Source of the DNA: a filamentous cyanobacterium CCT1
GTDB taxonomy: Bacteria; Cyanobacteriota; Cyanobacteriia; Phormidesmidales; Phormidesmidaceae
Direction of reading: 5' to 3'
NCBI GenBank assembly: GCA_003017855.1
Contig: PYER01000015.1
Span: forward strand, 1 to 49,982
DNA length: 49,982 nucleotides
Below the pieces are notes generated by a model. That model did no database searches. It had not been told where the DNA came from and saw nothing but the letters and a program-made list of their open reading frames with translations. Positions 31,997 through 41,361 of the stretch are shown here, piece after piece; within the stretch, counting starts at the first letter, position 1, and each line of letters begins with the position of its first letter. Both the position numbers and the translations under genes were made by a program.

Positions 31997-34135
31997 TTAT
32001 TGCCGGGGGCGCACAAAGGTGATGCTGACCCGCTTGAGCATCCAGCCATCAGATAGCGCTGTTTGCTCGCCTTGAGTGCTGGTTATGCGGGTAATACCCC
32101 AATCAATTAGCTCTCCAAAGATGGCAAAGACTGGAGAGATGCATCGAGAGGTAGTAAAGGTTTGATTGTTGCCCAGGGGAAATCCCTCTTGCTCTAGTAG
32201 GGTGGCATCGAAAGGGTGGGGGGAAGCGATCGCCATGAAAATATCTGTACATTCGATAACGCCTTCTTCCCAAAGAGGGCGGGGAACAATGCCGTATAGA
32301 GGGGCCTTATCGTGTGCCCAAGCAGTCTTTTTTGGGCGTAGCTCCACACAATCGCCGACGATGTTGGAGGTAATGGAAAAGTCTTCGCTCAGGCACACTA
32401 GGGCGCAGTACAGTTTTTGATCAGTTTTATTGGTAAGGTTAACCCTGAAGGCGGGCTCTTGGTTGGGTGCGGGATAGGTCAGCCGTAGGGCTGGGTCGGC
32501 GATTTCCTTAGGGTTGTCTGCGTCTCCATCGCCCTCCCAAAAGCGCAGCTCAATGGCACTTTCGTCAATTTGGCGGTTAGCTAGGGGCTTGAGTCGGGCA
32601 ATCAATGTCCATCGAGCTATGTGCTCTAACCGCCTGACCACCTCAGCGGCACTGTCCTCTGAGTATCCCTCAACCGGCGCAACGATGGGGTTGCCATCTC
32701 TAACGGCGATCGCCCGATGACGCGGCGTATCTGGCGCATGGCTTTCACCCACGCGATAGAGGTGGTACCCGTTGTCGCGGGCCACCAGACGAAAGTCTGG
32801 CTTATCGAGTCGCTTGGCCAGCCGAATGTATGGAGATGGGCCAGCGTGAATGGCGGCTTTGATGAAAACCAACGGCTCGGGATCGCCGTCGTAGGCCACG
32901 GCAAAGGTAGGCTGGGGTAGCTTCTCAACCAGGGCTTTGTAGATCCTGTTGTGGTCTAGCCCAGCGCCTTCGATAAGCTCTAGGCGGCTGAGATGGGGCA
33001 AGACTTCGCTAACGCTAGCCCTGGCCATAGCATTGTCTACAGTCAAGGGTTGGGCGACATCAACGTTGTGGGGGAAAAGGGCCAGGGTAGTGGTCGCCTC
33101 ACCCTCGGGTTGAGGAATGCCGTGGATGGCCCCGCCATTCATAACCCAGGTGTTATCGGCAAAGCGCACCGTATAGTAGGGCGGGTACTGCACCACAGGC
33201 CCTCCTAAAAAAGGTTGATTGATGTTCTCTTGCAGGGCTTCAAGCTGCGGAGTCTGATAGCTTACCTTGCTGACCACCAGAGACTTGGCTTCATTAAAGA
33301 GATCGCGGTATGTGAGGCTGCCCTTGGCTTTCATCAGGGTCTCTTGCAGAAAGTAAGAAAACACTCCTCGGACAACGGGCTGCCCCGTGCTGGAATCGGT
33401 CAAACGTACTTCTTGGGCAAGTTCGCGATCGCGACAGGCCGCCAGCAAAATATGCCGTCTATTAGGAGAAATCCACTGGGGTAGAACTTCGCTCTGGGTA
33501 GCGGCGCGGAGGATGCTCGGCGGTGCCAAATAGGTAAAAAGGGGGCGCTTACGCTGATCTTCTTCGAGATTGCGATTGTCGCCGATGGCAAAGTGGTTAT
33601 CGTTGTCGCCATCATGCAAGCCTCGCAATTGGTGGCCCGAGTGGCAGCAGTCGAGAATGGCGACGAAATGGGGGTTGTGGGTCAACTGGGCGATTAAAAA
33701 GGCGAGCTCGCGATCGAGCAGATCCCAGCTATCGGTGCGGCTGTCGTAGCAGACCAGGGTTTCGTTGAGGCCGTCGGGCTCGTGGTGGGCTAGGGCGTTG
33801 TCAACTAATGCTTTGTCGGCCAGTGCTTGAGACCAACGTTTTTGCGAGCCGTGCCCCGCGTAATAAAACAGAGCTACGTCGTTGGCCTGGGCCTGGCTGA
33901 GGTAGTCAGTAAAGCCGCTGATAACGGCTGCACGGGTGGCCTGATGGTTGAGCAAAACGTGAGGCGTTTGCAGTTCAAAGCCGTTTTGGTTGGCGACTCG
34001 GTGCTGTAGGTAGGTCTGAAAACCTTTAATGTCTTCTACACAGCCCTGCAGCGGACTGGTACCGGGGGGATAGTCGTTAATCCCAACCAGAAACGGGTAG
34101 AGTTTACGAGGGGTTGAAGTTTGAGAATTATTCAT
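31997..34135 (-). CDS. Metacaspase-like caspase-family (C14) peptidase
   Basis: 712 residues from ATG 34135 (a TTG four codons upstream is also open). The N-terminal 300 residues are a caspase p20-like domain: LYPFLVGINDYPPGTSPLQG, C and D in GCVEDIKGF, His in ALFYYAGHGSQ (about H95), and Cys in AILDCCHSG (about C164). Orthocaspases and metacaspases cleave after Arg or Lys. The remaining 400 residues are a beta-rich region, shared by some cyanobacterial caspase proteins, that ends with WGITRITSTQGEQTALSDGW; I see no membrane segment. It follows the TPR-membrane gene (31 nt gap) and is coupled to the small TPR gene. A cell-death or stress protease role is inferred from the family. Confidence 0.9.
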   Translation of the reverse strand: MNNSQTSTPRKLYPFLVGINDYPPGTSPLQGCVEDIKGFQTYLQHRVANQNGFELQTPHVLLNHQATRAAVISGFTDYLSQAQANDVALFYYAGHGSQKRWSQALADKALVDNALAHHEPDGLNETLVCYDSRTDSWDLLDRELAFLIAQLTHNPHFVAILDCCHSGHQLRGLHDGDNDNHFAIGDNRNLEEDQRKRPLFTYLAPPSILRAATQSEVLPQWISPNRRHILLAACRDRELAQEVRLTDSSTGQPVVRGVFSYFLQETLMKAKGSLTYRDLFNEAKSLVVSKVSYQTPQLEALQENINQPFLGGPVVQYPPYYTVRFADNTWVMNGGAIHGIPQPEGEATTTLALFPHNVDVAQPLTVDNAMARASVSEVLPHLSRLELIEGAGLDHNRIYKALVEKLPQPTFAVAYDGDPEPLVFIKAAIHAGPSPYIRLAKRLDKPDFRLVARDNGYHLYRVGESHAPDTPRHRAIAVRDGNPIVAPVEGYSEDSAAEVVRRLEHIARWTLIARLKPLANRQIDESAIELRFWEGDGDADNPKEIADPALRLTYPAPNQEPAFRVNLTNKTDQKLYCALVCLSEDFSITSNIVGDCVELRPKKTAWAHDKAPLYGIVPRPLWEEGVIECTDIFMAIASPHPFDATLLEQEGFPLGNNQTFTTSRCISPVFAIFGELIDWGITRITSTQGEQTALSDGWMLKRVSITFVRPRQ

Positions 34136-34166
34136 GGTGGTTTGCAAGATAGTGGAGTTGGGTTTG

Positions 34167-35633
34167 TCATAGCTGGTTTTCCCAAATCAATGCATCGTTC
34201 GGGTATAGACGCTGATACAACAAATCTAGAAAGGCCCTGGCCCGGCCCTGCTCAGCAATCACCAGAGCAGCTTCGGTTTTTCCCTGCCAAATGAGCACCT
34301 GCTGAAGCAGGTTATAGGTGACTGTTTGCAATTCAAAGAGGGCCACCTTATCGGCATCTTCTAGGGCGGAGTCGAGCAGAGCTTTGAGCAGGTCAATAGC
34401 TTCAAATAACGCCAACTCAGACAATGCCAACTGAACCTTTGAAGCCTGTTCCAGGTGGATCAAAACGAACCCTTTGAAGTGCAACATCTTAGCGAGCAGG
34501 GCCGGATAGCCAGTCTCTCTGATTTTGGCGATCGCATTCTCAACCAAACTCAATGCCCTGTGTGGATCACCCAGGAACTCGAGCTGGCCTAAATGAAATA
34601 GAACTCGACTTCCTAATTCAGCACTTTTAATTTTCTGGGCAACTTGCAGCGCTAAGTCATACTGTTGCTTAGCCTGTTCAATCTGTCCTAAGGCTCCGTA
34701 AACCTCACCCATTGTGAGCAGAGTCTCCCCATACTCAAAGCAAGGGCTAATTTGGCTAAACAACTGCTGTTCATGCACAGCCTTAGCCTGTTCGAGTTGA
34801 TCCAGCGCCTCTGGAAATTCTTCTTTTTGGAGATGAATTCGGCCCAGTTGGGTGAGGCCAATCGCCTGCATAAACGTAGTTTTACCTGCAGCCGGTGCCT
34901 CAAGTAATTGGGCGAAGGCTTGCGCCGCTCGATCGAATTGCCCCAGGCTGACATCAAGTTCTGCGATCTTAAGCTGAGTCATTAGACTGTTGATGCGGTT
35001 GATGGTTCGAGCCCTCAGCCCCTTAAAAACTGCGAAGGTAGTGGAAAAAATAAGGGCCATCGACGTCGGAAAAGGCCCAATAAAACCAAAGATAATGAAC
35101 AGGATGGTAATTGAAACCGCAGCTAGGCTTTTTTCCCTAGTGTGGCGATGCCCATAGCGCATGAACTCTTCGACGAATCCAATCAACAAGGCTAAGGGGA
35201 GGGTTAGGTACAGAAAAACTGTGAGACAGGCAGGCCTGCCCGTCCGTAGGGCATCGGTGTAGTATTGCTGGGCGCGGCTATAATGCCCCCGGCGCTCGTT
35301 TAACAATCCCAAATTGTTAAAAGTTTGCCAGCTTGAGAATTTAATAAATTCGTGATTTTTTCCGATTTCAAGCGCTTTGGTAAAACTCTTCTCTGCTGCT
35401 CCGTGGGAACCACAGTTTAGCTGCCGCTGCCCCGTCCGATTGAGCTGAAATACCTTGCAAACATCTGCAATTTTACGGCGATACAACCCACAGACAATTG
35501 CCAAGAAAGCTAGTTGAATCTGTACCGCCTGAAGCGCTCGATCAGGAGATTCGCTCAGCTCTTGGGAAACTATCGCCAGTGCTCCTACTAAAACGATTAG
35601 TGGTACGAATGAAAGATCAACTCTGAAATCCAT
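34167..35633 (-). CDS. Membrane-anchored TPR protein (detached TPR half of a TPR-CHAT)
   Basis: 488 residues with a membrane segment at the N-terminus (PLIVLVGALAIVSQEL), another near 40-50, a TPR hairpin (WQTFNNLGLLNERRGHYSRA), a central membrane pair (CLTVFLYLTLPLALLIGFV; FGFIGPFPTSMALIFSTTF), then TPRs to the end. Its C-terminus has TEAALVIAEQGRARAFLDLL, the sequence that in ordinary TPR-CHAT proteins lies just before the CHAT domain; here the protein ends 17 residues later without one. The matching CHAT half is encoded separately at 36753-38015. Probably a membrane scaffold that recruits that protease. Confidence 0.82.
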   Translation of the reverse strand: MDFRVDLSFVPLIVLVGALAIVSQELSESPDRALQAVQIQLAFLAIVCGLYRRKIADVCKVFQLNRTGQRQLNCGSHGAAEKSFTKALEIGKNHEFIKFSSWQTFNNLGLLNERRGHYSRAQQYYTDALRTGRPACLTVFLYLTLPLALLIGFVEEFMRYGHRHTREKSLAAVSITILFIIFGFIGPFPTSMALIFSTTFAVFKGLRARTINRINSLMTQLKIAELDVSLGQFDRAAQAFAQLLEAPAAGKTTFMQAIGLTQLGRIHLQKEEFPEALDQLEQAKAVHEQQLFSQISPCFEYGETLLTMGEVYGALGQIEQAKQQYDLALQVAQKIKSAELGSRVLFHLGQLEFLGDPHRALSLVENAIAKIRETGYPALLAKMLHFKGFVLIHLEQASKVQLALSELALFEAIDLLKALLDSALEDADKVALFELQTVTYNLLQQVLIWQGKTEAALVIAEQGRARAFLDLLYQRLYPNDALIWENQL

Positions 35634-35663
35634 AACTAACTTTCCGGTTAAGGGAAAAATGCT

Positions 35664-36635
35664 TCAGAAAATTTTTGGACTAGGGGAGTGAGAACGCTCC
35701 ATTAGGATCGCTTCGGCTTGTATCTGAGACTGATTCTGTTGTAATAGGTCGTAGTAAATCAAGGCTCGAAGCGACTGCCAAAATGGAATACCCAAAATGC
35801 CAATAACGATCAAATGGGAATGAAGCAATGCAATGCTCAGGGCTAGATTAAGCGTGGAGTCAGCATCAGATGAATTTATCAACCAGCTGTCTCTGATTTG
35901 AACAGCTACGGTGCAAATAAAGAGTATGGGTGGAAAAATGACCAGCCCCAGCCCAACTATGGCTCGGAGGATGCGTTTGGCCTGGCCTCTAGTCAATTGC
36001 CAGGCCGTTTCAAAGGATGCGATCGCATTGGAGTTTTCTTGGGTGGCCAAGGGCAGATCGGTAATGGCAAGACGAGCCACAAGCCAGAGGAATGCCATGC
36101 CTAGCAAGAGCAGCGGGATTATTCCTAGAGCTATGACTTCAAACCCCAGTTCAAAGGGCTCGGCAAACACCAATCGTGTTAAGGAGAGAAGAATATAGCC
36201 GGCCAGGATTGTGCACAGCCGTTGGCCTAGATTGATCAACAAGAAGCCTCCTTTGCGCCTGGCCGTAAATCGCCTGGCCTGCACCATTGAAAGCGGCGCA
36301 TGGGTGAGACGGGCAAAGGCCATCTTGCCAATGGCCGTGGCTAGGGCAAAGGATTTGGCCATGCTGAACCCAATCAGCGCCAGAGAGAAGGGCTGCACGA
36401 AAAAGGCGAAGTTTGAACCCTGGTCAGCCAATTTGAGCAAAAGGTCATTTAGAACCGCGACGACCAGCAGGCACCCTGGAAACCACAGCACCGCCAGCAC
36501 CGCCGTAGGGAGAAACTGCCGCAGACCGGTCAGATAGAGCCAAATCGCGCCATTAACTAGCTGAGGAACAGTCGGCCTAGCAATGGCGGCGGCAGAGCAA
36601 AATGAGGGCTGTGGCAAAGACGGAGGAGAGTACAT
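35664..36635 (-). CDS. Polytopic membrane protein between the CHAT and TPR genes
   Basis: 323 residues with about six membrane segments (FLPTAVLAVLWFPGCLLVVA; LALIGFSMAKSFALATAI; ALGIIPLLLLGMAFLWLVA; IVGLGLVIFPPILFICTVAV). The C-terminal SLRALIYYDLLQQN resembles the end of the membrane domain seen in glycerophosphoryl diester phosphodiesterase-type membrane proteins. No catalytic residues are visible. It lies 30 nt upstream of the TPR-membrane gene and 117 nt downstream of the CHAT gene, so a membrane anchor or channel in that complex is plausible. Confidence 0.75.
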   Translation of the reverse strand: MYSPPSLPQPSFCSAAAIARPTVPQLVNGAIWLYLTGLRQFLPTAVLAVLWFPGCLLVVAVLNDLLLKLADQGSNFAFFVQPFSLALIGFSMAKSFALATAIGKMAFARLTHAPLSMVQARRFTARRKGGFLLINLGQRLCTILAGYILLSLTRLVFAEPFELGFEVIALGIIPLLLLGMAFLWLVARLAITDLPLATQENSNAIASFETAWQLTRGQAKRILRAIVGLGLVIFPPILFICTVAVQIRDSWLINSSDADSTLNLALSIALLHSHLIVIGILGIPFWQSLRALIYYDLLQQNQSQIQAEAILMERSHSPSPKIF

Positions 36636-36752
36636 AGGTAGAATTTGGGGCAGTTAGCTCAGGTTGATAGGCTGCGTAGGCAGAGCCGAGTCCTTAGCGC
36701 TATGCATCCTGTATCTGGAGCAGAATTAGGGGAAACCTTCTAAAATCTGGCC

Positions 36753-38015
36753 TCAGGCTTCGCCGATGAGAATGAAGCCTGCCCAACTGCGGTAGTCAGG
36801 GGTGTCGTCTTGGGTCTCTAGCATGGCCCGGCGGAGGGCTTGGGCATGGTTAAGGGTGCGGCGGTGCTCATAAAACCGGGTCATGAGGTGGCTGGTGGCC
36901 TGGTCGGGCACGGGCCACAGGCTGACCACAGTACTGGGCACCCCAGCGGCAATCAAGGCGCGTGCCAGGCCAATGACGCCATCGCCGGTGATGATTCCCA
37001 GACCGGTGTTGCAACAGCTCAGCACCACCAGCCTGGCCTGAAGGTTGAGGTTGAGCAGTTCACTAGTGGTAAGTAGGCCGTCGTAGGGGGCACCGGTGCC
37101 ATCGGAAGTCAGGGCAATGGCCCCCGGTATGGGCAGCCCCACAATCTCATTGAGAATGCCGTGGGTGGCCAAATGCACTAGCTCCGCTTGGGGCAGGCGC
37201 TCAAGCACCGCTGCTTTGCGGGCAGCTGGGCCAAGCAGCGGCATAGTGTCGAGCAGGGCGGCGACTTTTTTGGCCTCTTCTTCGGCACCAGGAAGGGGGG
37301 TTAGCGGCTGGGACTCTGGCAATTTTGAGGGAGTAGCACTGTCTGTCTGGGAGGGTTTTGGCGGTTTGAGCATCACCTTAGGCATGGTGGGGTTGCCCAC
37401 CACGAGGCGCAGGCCGGGCTGCTGCCGATGGGCTAGCTTCTGGTATCGGTTGTAAGTAAGCCCCAGCAATTGAATGGAGGGGGCCACCTGCACGGTGTAA
37501 TGTTCGACCAGGGAGGTGTTAGTGTCGGGGTTGACCAGTCCCGCAAAGGGCACGGTGAACAGGTGACGGTGGGGAATAAAAATCAGGGCGGGTGGATGGT
37601 CTGAGGCCCGATCTTGGGGCGCGGGTAGCCACTGGGCGATGGGCTGAATCAGCAGTCGGTAGTAGTCTTTGAGGTAGTTGCAAGAGGAGGTTTCGCCCTC
37701 CCGAGCTAGGGCAACTTTGCGAACCAGTTCGGCAAACACCGCCTCGATGGCGCTGGTGTCGGCCTCGGCATGACGGGTTGGAGCAGCCTGGCGCACCCCC
37801 TGGTAGGTAGCCTGCAAGGCCACTAGGTCTTGATCGATGATTTTCTTTGCTTCAATGGTCTCGAAGTGGATGTCGCCCTGGGGCGAAATAACCCAGGCGT
37901 AAATGGTTTTAGCGTCAATAACGGAATATTCCACCAGGGTGCTCTGGTGCTGCTGGGCGATCGCCTTAATGCCAGCTACCGAGGGAGTAGGGAGAGTGGT
38001 GAGTGGGGTAGTCAT
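36753..38015 (-). CDS. Stand-alone CHAT protease (detached CHAT half)
   Basis: 420 residues. The beginning (SVAGIKAIAQQHQSTLVEYS) is exactly the segment that follows the TPRs in fused TPR-CHAT proteins. A long linker (DYYRLLIQPIAQWLPAP; LIFIPHRHLFTVPFAGLVNP) leads to the catalytic core with His in LVHLATHGI (about H285) and Cys in VVLSCCNTG (about C335), then VSLWPVPDQATSHLMTRFYE and the usual end ALRRAMLETQDDTPDYRSWA. The CHAT core is complete and no TPR is present. The partner TPR half lies two genes downstream. Start ATG 38015 has no clear Shine-Dalgarno. Confidence 0.9.
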   Translation of the reverse strand: MTTPLTTLPTPSVAGIKAIAQQHQSTLVEYSVIDAKTIYAWVISPQGDIHFETIEAKKIIDQDLVALQATYQGVRQAAPTRHAEADTSAIEAVFAELVRKVALAREGETSSCNYLKDYYRLLIQPIAQWLPAPQDRASDHPPALIFIPHRHLFTVPFAGLVNPDTNTSLVEHYTVQVAPSIQLLGLTYNRYQKLAHRQQPGLRLVVGNPTMPKVMLKPPKPSQTDSATPSKLPESQPLTPLPGAEEEAKKVAALLDTMPLLGPAARKAAVLERLPQAELVHLATHGILNEIVGLPIPGAIALTSDGTGAPYDGLLTTSELLNLNLQARLVVLSCCNTGLGIITGDGVIGLARALIAAGVPSTVVSLWPVPDQATSHLMTRFYEHRRTLNHAQALRRAMLETQDDTPDYRSWAGFILIGEA

Positions 38016-38165
38016 GGCTCAAGGAGTGTAGAGGATGTACGCTGCATCACAAGCTCAGCTAATGCTCGCCCCCCCGGGTTCTGCCCCCACTGGAGCAGAG
38101 CTTGAAGGATTTGTGGTGTGTTGTTCTATCTGTAACGCATTGCAGCGAGCGCTAAGTTGGTGAGG

Positions 38166-38819
38166 TCAGTTTTTGGGTAGAAGGGCAAGTAGAAGTTTTA
38201 CCAAGTCTGCTGAAGGCTCTTGGACAGAAAAGGCTTCCATCAGCACGTCTGACCACAGCCCCTGCTCGGCAAAACATATTGCCCTTGCCAGAGCCATTTC
38301 CTCAGGGCTGGCCTTCTCGGACTGTAAAGCGGCGGCTTGCTCAGCTAACGCACTGGTAATACGATCGCGCTTCTCAGCCGCTAATACCTGAAACGAGACC
38401 AGGTGGGCTACTGCATTAGACCCATCGCACAGCATCCACTCATAGCTATGCCCTGGTTGCAACGGTGCCCCTCCGTAGGCCACCCATCTATCCTCCGGCG
38501 ATACCGACTGACTCCAGAGCAGCTCTTCCGTTTCTGCATCGGTTACCTCAACCCGCGCGATCGCACCTTCCCAAATTAGCAAGGGCCCATCGCGCCAGAT
38601 CACATTCAAGCCTTCAATATCGCTGGGGGCGATCGCATACACCTCATCTCCCCTAGAGCCTTTGGGTTTTAGCGGATTGGGAGATGGGGGCATGATCATC
38701 GCCATAATTGTGCGTTCCGCCATAGGGCTAGGCTCTAACAGAGCCTCGTAGGCTGGATGCGCCGAGGCTAAAACCGCGATCGCAGACCCCAATACCACTG
38801 GCCAACGTTGCTGAGTCAT
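38166..38819 (-). CDS. DUF928-like exported protein, copy 2
   Basis: 217 residues; ATG 38819 has AGGAG 7 nt upstream. The N-terminus (MTQQRWPVVLGSAIAVLASA) is a likely signal peptide or anchor. Central beta region with LLWSQSVS, APLQPGHSYEW and SFQVLAAEKRDRITSAL; helical end ARAICFAEQGLWSDVLMEAF SVQEPS. LQPG..Y.W and a final W.D motif recall DUF928. It is clearly paralogous to the protein at 44335-45105, and both lie among the CHAT genes. Probably a periplasmic partner; function unknown. Confidence 0.7.
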   Translation of the reverse strand: MTQQRWPVVLGSAIAVLASAHPAYEALLEPSPMAERTIMAMIMPPSPNPLKPKGSRGDEVYAIAPSDIEGLNVIWRDGPLLIWEGAIARVEVTDAETEELLWSQSVSPEDRWVAYGGAPLQPGHSYEWMLCDGSNAVAHLVSFQVLAAEKRDRITSALAEQAAALQSEKASPEEMALARAICFAEQGLWSDVLMEAFSVQEPSADLVKLLLALLPKN

Positions 38820-38889
38820 ACCATTCTCCTAGGAGGACAAATGCAACCCTGTCGTTGCTGTCAATAGATAGTCCTCACACGGGTAACGA

Positions 38890-41361
38890 TTATGCAGGAG
38901 CGGCGAAAGACTTGGGTTTGTTGGGCTTCCAGCGGTTAACCATGGGCAGAGCGTAGATCCAAACCGTGGCTGAGGGCAGCAGCCAGGGCACCAAAACAGC
39001 CGCAGAAATGTAGAGCTGTAAACTCAGCAAGCCGTAGGCTGCCGTAGCCCCCACCAGTAGTCCATAACCCTGGCGACGACTCAGGGAACGCCGTTGCAGC
39101 GCTAAAACTGCCCCCTGACCGACAAGGATGGCTACCCCAATCGCCCACAGGTCGGGGATGGGCACCACCAGGTGCTGGGTCAGCAGGTGGTGCACCGTAT
39201 AGGCGTGAATTTCGCCGCCAGTGATAGTGCTGGGGGCAGGAGCAGACGGAGCTTGCCAAAAGCGCCAGTGGCGTACCGCAGCGGGGATTGGCCAGTTATC
39301 TTGACCGGGCAGTACCCCCGCTTCGCCATAGCCGCCGGGCACGAGCATAACAATGTGATTTTGCCAGCTGCGATTGCCTGCAGCAGCTCCCTCCAACAGC
39401 TGCCAGGCAGGCACGGTCTGATAAACCTGATCCGGCGGCATCGAGAAATCAACAATGGGCTGGAGCCAATATTGCTTGACCCAGTAGCCAAGCAAAGTGA
39501 TCGGGTGATAGCGCGATCGCGCCGAAGACCACGCCGTGTGGGATGTGCCGTCGGCCTCCAGATAGTCCACCGCCTGGGAGATCAGCGGCGACGAATTCTC
39601 AAAGCTGGGGCGAGGGGCCACAGCAGCAGGGTCGGCCTCTAGCTTCGCCGCCAGGGCCAGCAGATAGGCAAAGGGCAGCGGTGTCTGCGCTGGGTCAGCC
39701 CAAGGGTTGACCAACGAAACATAGACCTCAGATGCTCGAATGTCGCCCGGTAAGGCCCAATGGGGCAGCGGCGATGGAAATTTTTCGTCGGGCAGGATTG
39801 GCGACCAGGCATCGTAGTCGGTGGGGATGGTCGCTAGAGTAAACCAGGTGCCCTGGGCCACCGATCTTTGTAGGGCGGCTGCGATCGCCTGGTCATCTGA
39901 ACCGTCTGGGGCGGGGCGATCGAGCACGTAGTCCACCCCGACCACCCTGGCCCCCCGCTGGTTAATCTGGTCAATCAGCGCGGCCAGGTAAGCGCGATCC
40001 ATTGGGTTGGGCGATGAGATGCCCGCCTTGACCAACGAGGCTTCGTCAATTTGCACCAGAGTAATGGGGCGTGGTGAAACTGGCCCAGTAACTTGGCTGC
40101 TTAGCCGTCGGTAAATTGCCTGGCTCCAGCTTCGTTGTTCTAACAACCGGCTTTGCACAGGCAGCAGCAGACTGAGACCAACTACCCCGGCCAGGGCCAA
40201 TGCCTGCCGCCGGGTGGGTCGCAGCTGCCGCAGCCATTCCCGCCAGCCAAACTTGCGAAAGCGAAACAGCGGTTGCCCCGGACGGCAAAACAATGAGGGC
40301 ACCAGAGCCGAGGAGGGAAAGGTGAGATTTTTTTCCAGCTTGAGCGCCTGGCTCGCAGCGATCAATGCCTCATGAACATCTTTGTCCTGGGCCATAGCGC
40401 GCAGAAACTGCACCAAAAACTCCTGAGCCACCCGATTGTGGATCGGCTCGCGCAGAATGGCCACCTGGTTAAAGCCAAAGTCGATCAATGACTTGGCGAT
40501 ATCTAAGCCGCTGCACGAGTTGAACAGAGCGAACTGCAAACCCTGCTGCTGGGCCACCGCTAGAGCGGGGGCTAGCTCATTAACCGACAGGGCTAGGTTG
40601 GGGGCGATCGCCAGCTCGCCGCCACTTGTCATCGCTTCGTTGCTGTGCCCGGCAAACAGCAGCAGATCCCAGCCGCGAGGGTCGGTAACAGCCGCCGTAA
40701 CTTGGGTTAACAGCGCAGCGGAGTCCTGGCCTGGCTGCCAGCCCATAAAGTGGATGTCGGCGATCGCCCCCAGGCCCTGCACCGCCTCGCGATCGGCTTT
40801 GAAGTCGAGCCCGGTGTCGTCGCCCAAAATCACCAGCACCCGGTTGCGCCCCTGGCGCTTGGCCTTGACCGGCTGGGCGCGAATTTGGTCAGGGGCCCGC
40901 GCTACACGAATCGCCGTCACGGTACCCAGCTCTTGACCAATTTCCCAAGCTTCCCAGGGCAGGCGCTCTAGCTCGATCGGGTGGCAGGTGAGAAAAATGG
41001 TCAGGCTGGCGGGCTCGGGGGTGATTTGGAGCGATCGCGCCTTGGCCAGTTGCGCAATTTGTCCGCGCAGGTCGCTGAGCTTGGGGCTACGCAACCACTG
41101 GTGAAACTCGCTCAGCAGATCGGCCTCGGCTTTGACCAACTGGGCGCGGCGATCGTCTACCTCTGACAGGCTGCCCACGCCCACCACCCGCCCGCGAAAG
41201 GTGCGGTAGAAATTTAGATAAGCTCGCTGCCACTGCTCATAGGCCCCTAGCACCAGGGTCGGTAGTGGCAGCGGAATCGGCGGCAGCTGCTGCCCCTCGC
41301 CCCAGGTCAACCGAAATTCGCAGCAGTGGGGCTGTTGGCGTATATCTAACCGCACCGTCAT
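38890..41361 (-). CDS. CHAT-CHASE2 membrane sensor-protease
   Basis: 823 residues. The N-terminal 370 residues are a CHAT protease: His in LLLFAGHSNEA (about H239) and Cys in ALFNSCSGLD (about C283). A membrane segment (ALALAGVVGLSLLLPV, near 390) is followed by a CHASE2 extracellular sensor domain (ITLVQIDEASLVKAGISSPN; INQRGARVVGVDYVLDRP), then three more membrane segments near the end. This makes it a transmembrane receptor whose cytoplasmic output is a protease rather than a kinase. Its start codon overlaps the stop of the DUF1822 gene by 4 nt, so the two are coupled. The ligand is unknown. Confidence 0.92.
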   Translation of the reverse strand: MTVRLDIRQQPHCCEFRLTWGEGQQLPPIPLPLPTLVLGAYEQWQRAYLNFYRTFRGRVVGVGSLSEVDDRRAQLVKAEADLLSEFHQWLRSPKLSDLRGQIAQLAKARSLQITPEPASLTIFLTCHPIELERLPWEAWEIGQELGTVTAIRVARAPDQIRAQPVKAKRQGRNRVLVILGDDTGLDFKADREAVQGLGAIADIHFMGWQPGQDSAALLTQVTAAVTDPRGWDLLLFAGHSNEAMTSGGELAIAPNLALSVNELAPALAVAQQQGLQFALFNSCSGLDIAKSLIDFGFNQVAILREPIHNRVAQEFLVQFLRAMAQDKDVHEALIAASQALKLEKNLTFPSSALVPSLFCRPGQPLFRFRKFGWREWLRQLRPTRRQALALAGVVGLSLLLPVQSRLLEQRSWSQAIYRRLSSQVTGPVSPRPITLVQIDEASLVKAGISSPNPMDRAYLAALIDQINQRGARVVGVDYVLDRPAPDGSDDQAIAAALQRSVAQGTWFTLATIPTDYDAWSPILPDEKFPSPLPHWALPGDIRASEVYVSLVNPWADPAQTPLPFAYLLALAAKLEADPAAVAPRPSFENSSPLISQAVDYLEADGTSHTAWSSARSRYHPITLLGYWVKQYWLQPIVDFSMPPDQVYQTVPAWQLLEGAAAGNRSWQNHIVMLVPGGYGEAGVLPGQDNWPIPAAVRHWRFWQAPSAPAPSTITGGEIHAYTVHHLLTQHLVVPIPDLWAIGVAILVGQGAVLALQRRSLSRRQGYGLLVGATAAYGLLSLQLYISAAVLVPWLLPSATVWIYALPMVNRWKPNKPKSFAAPA

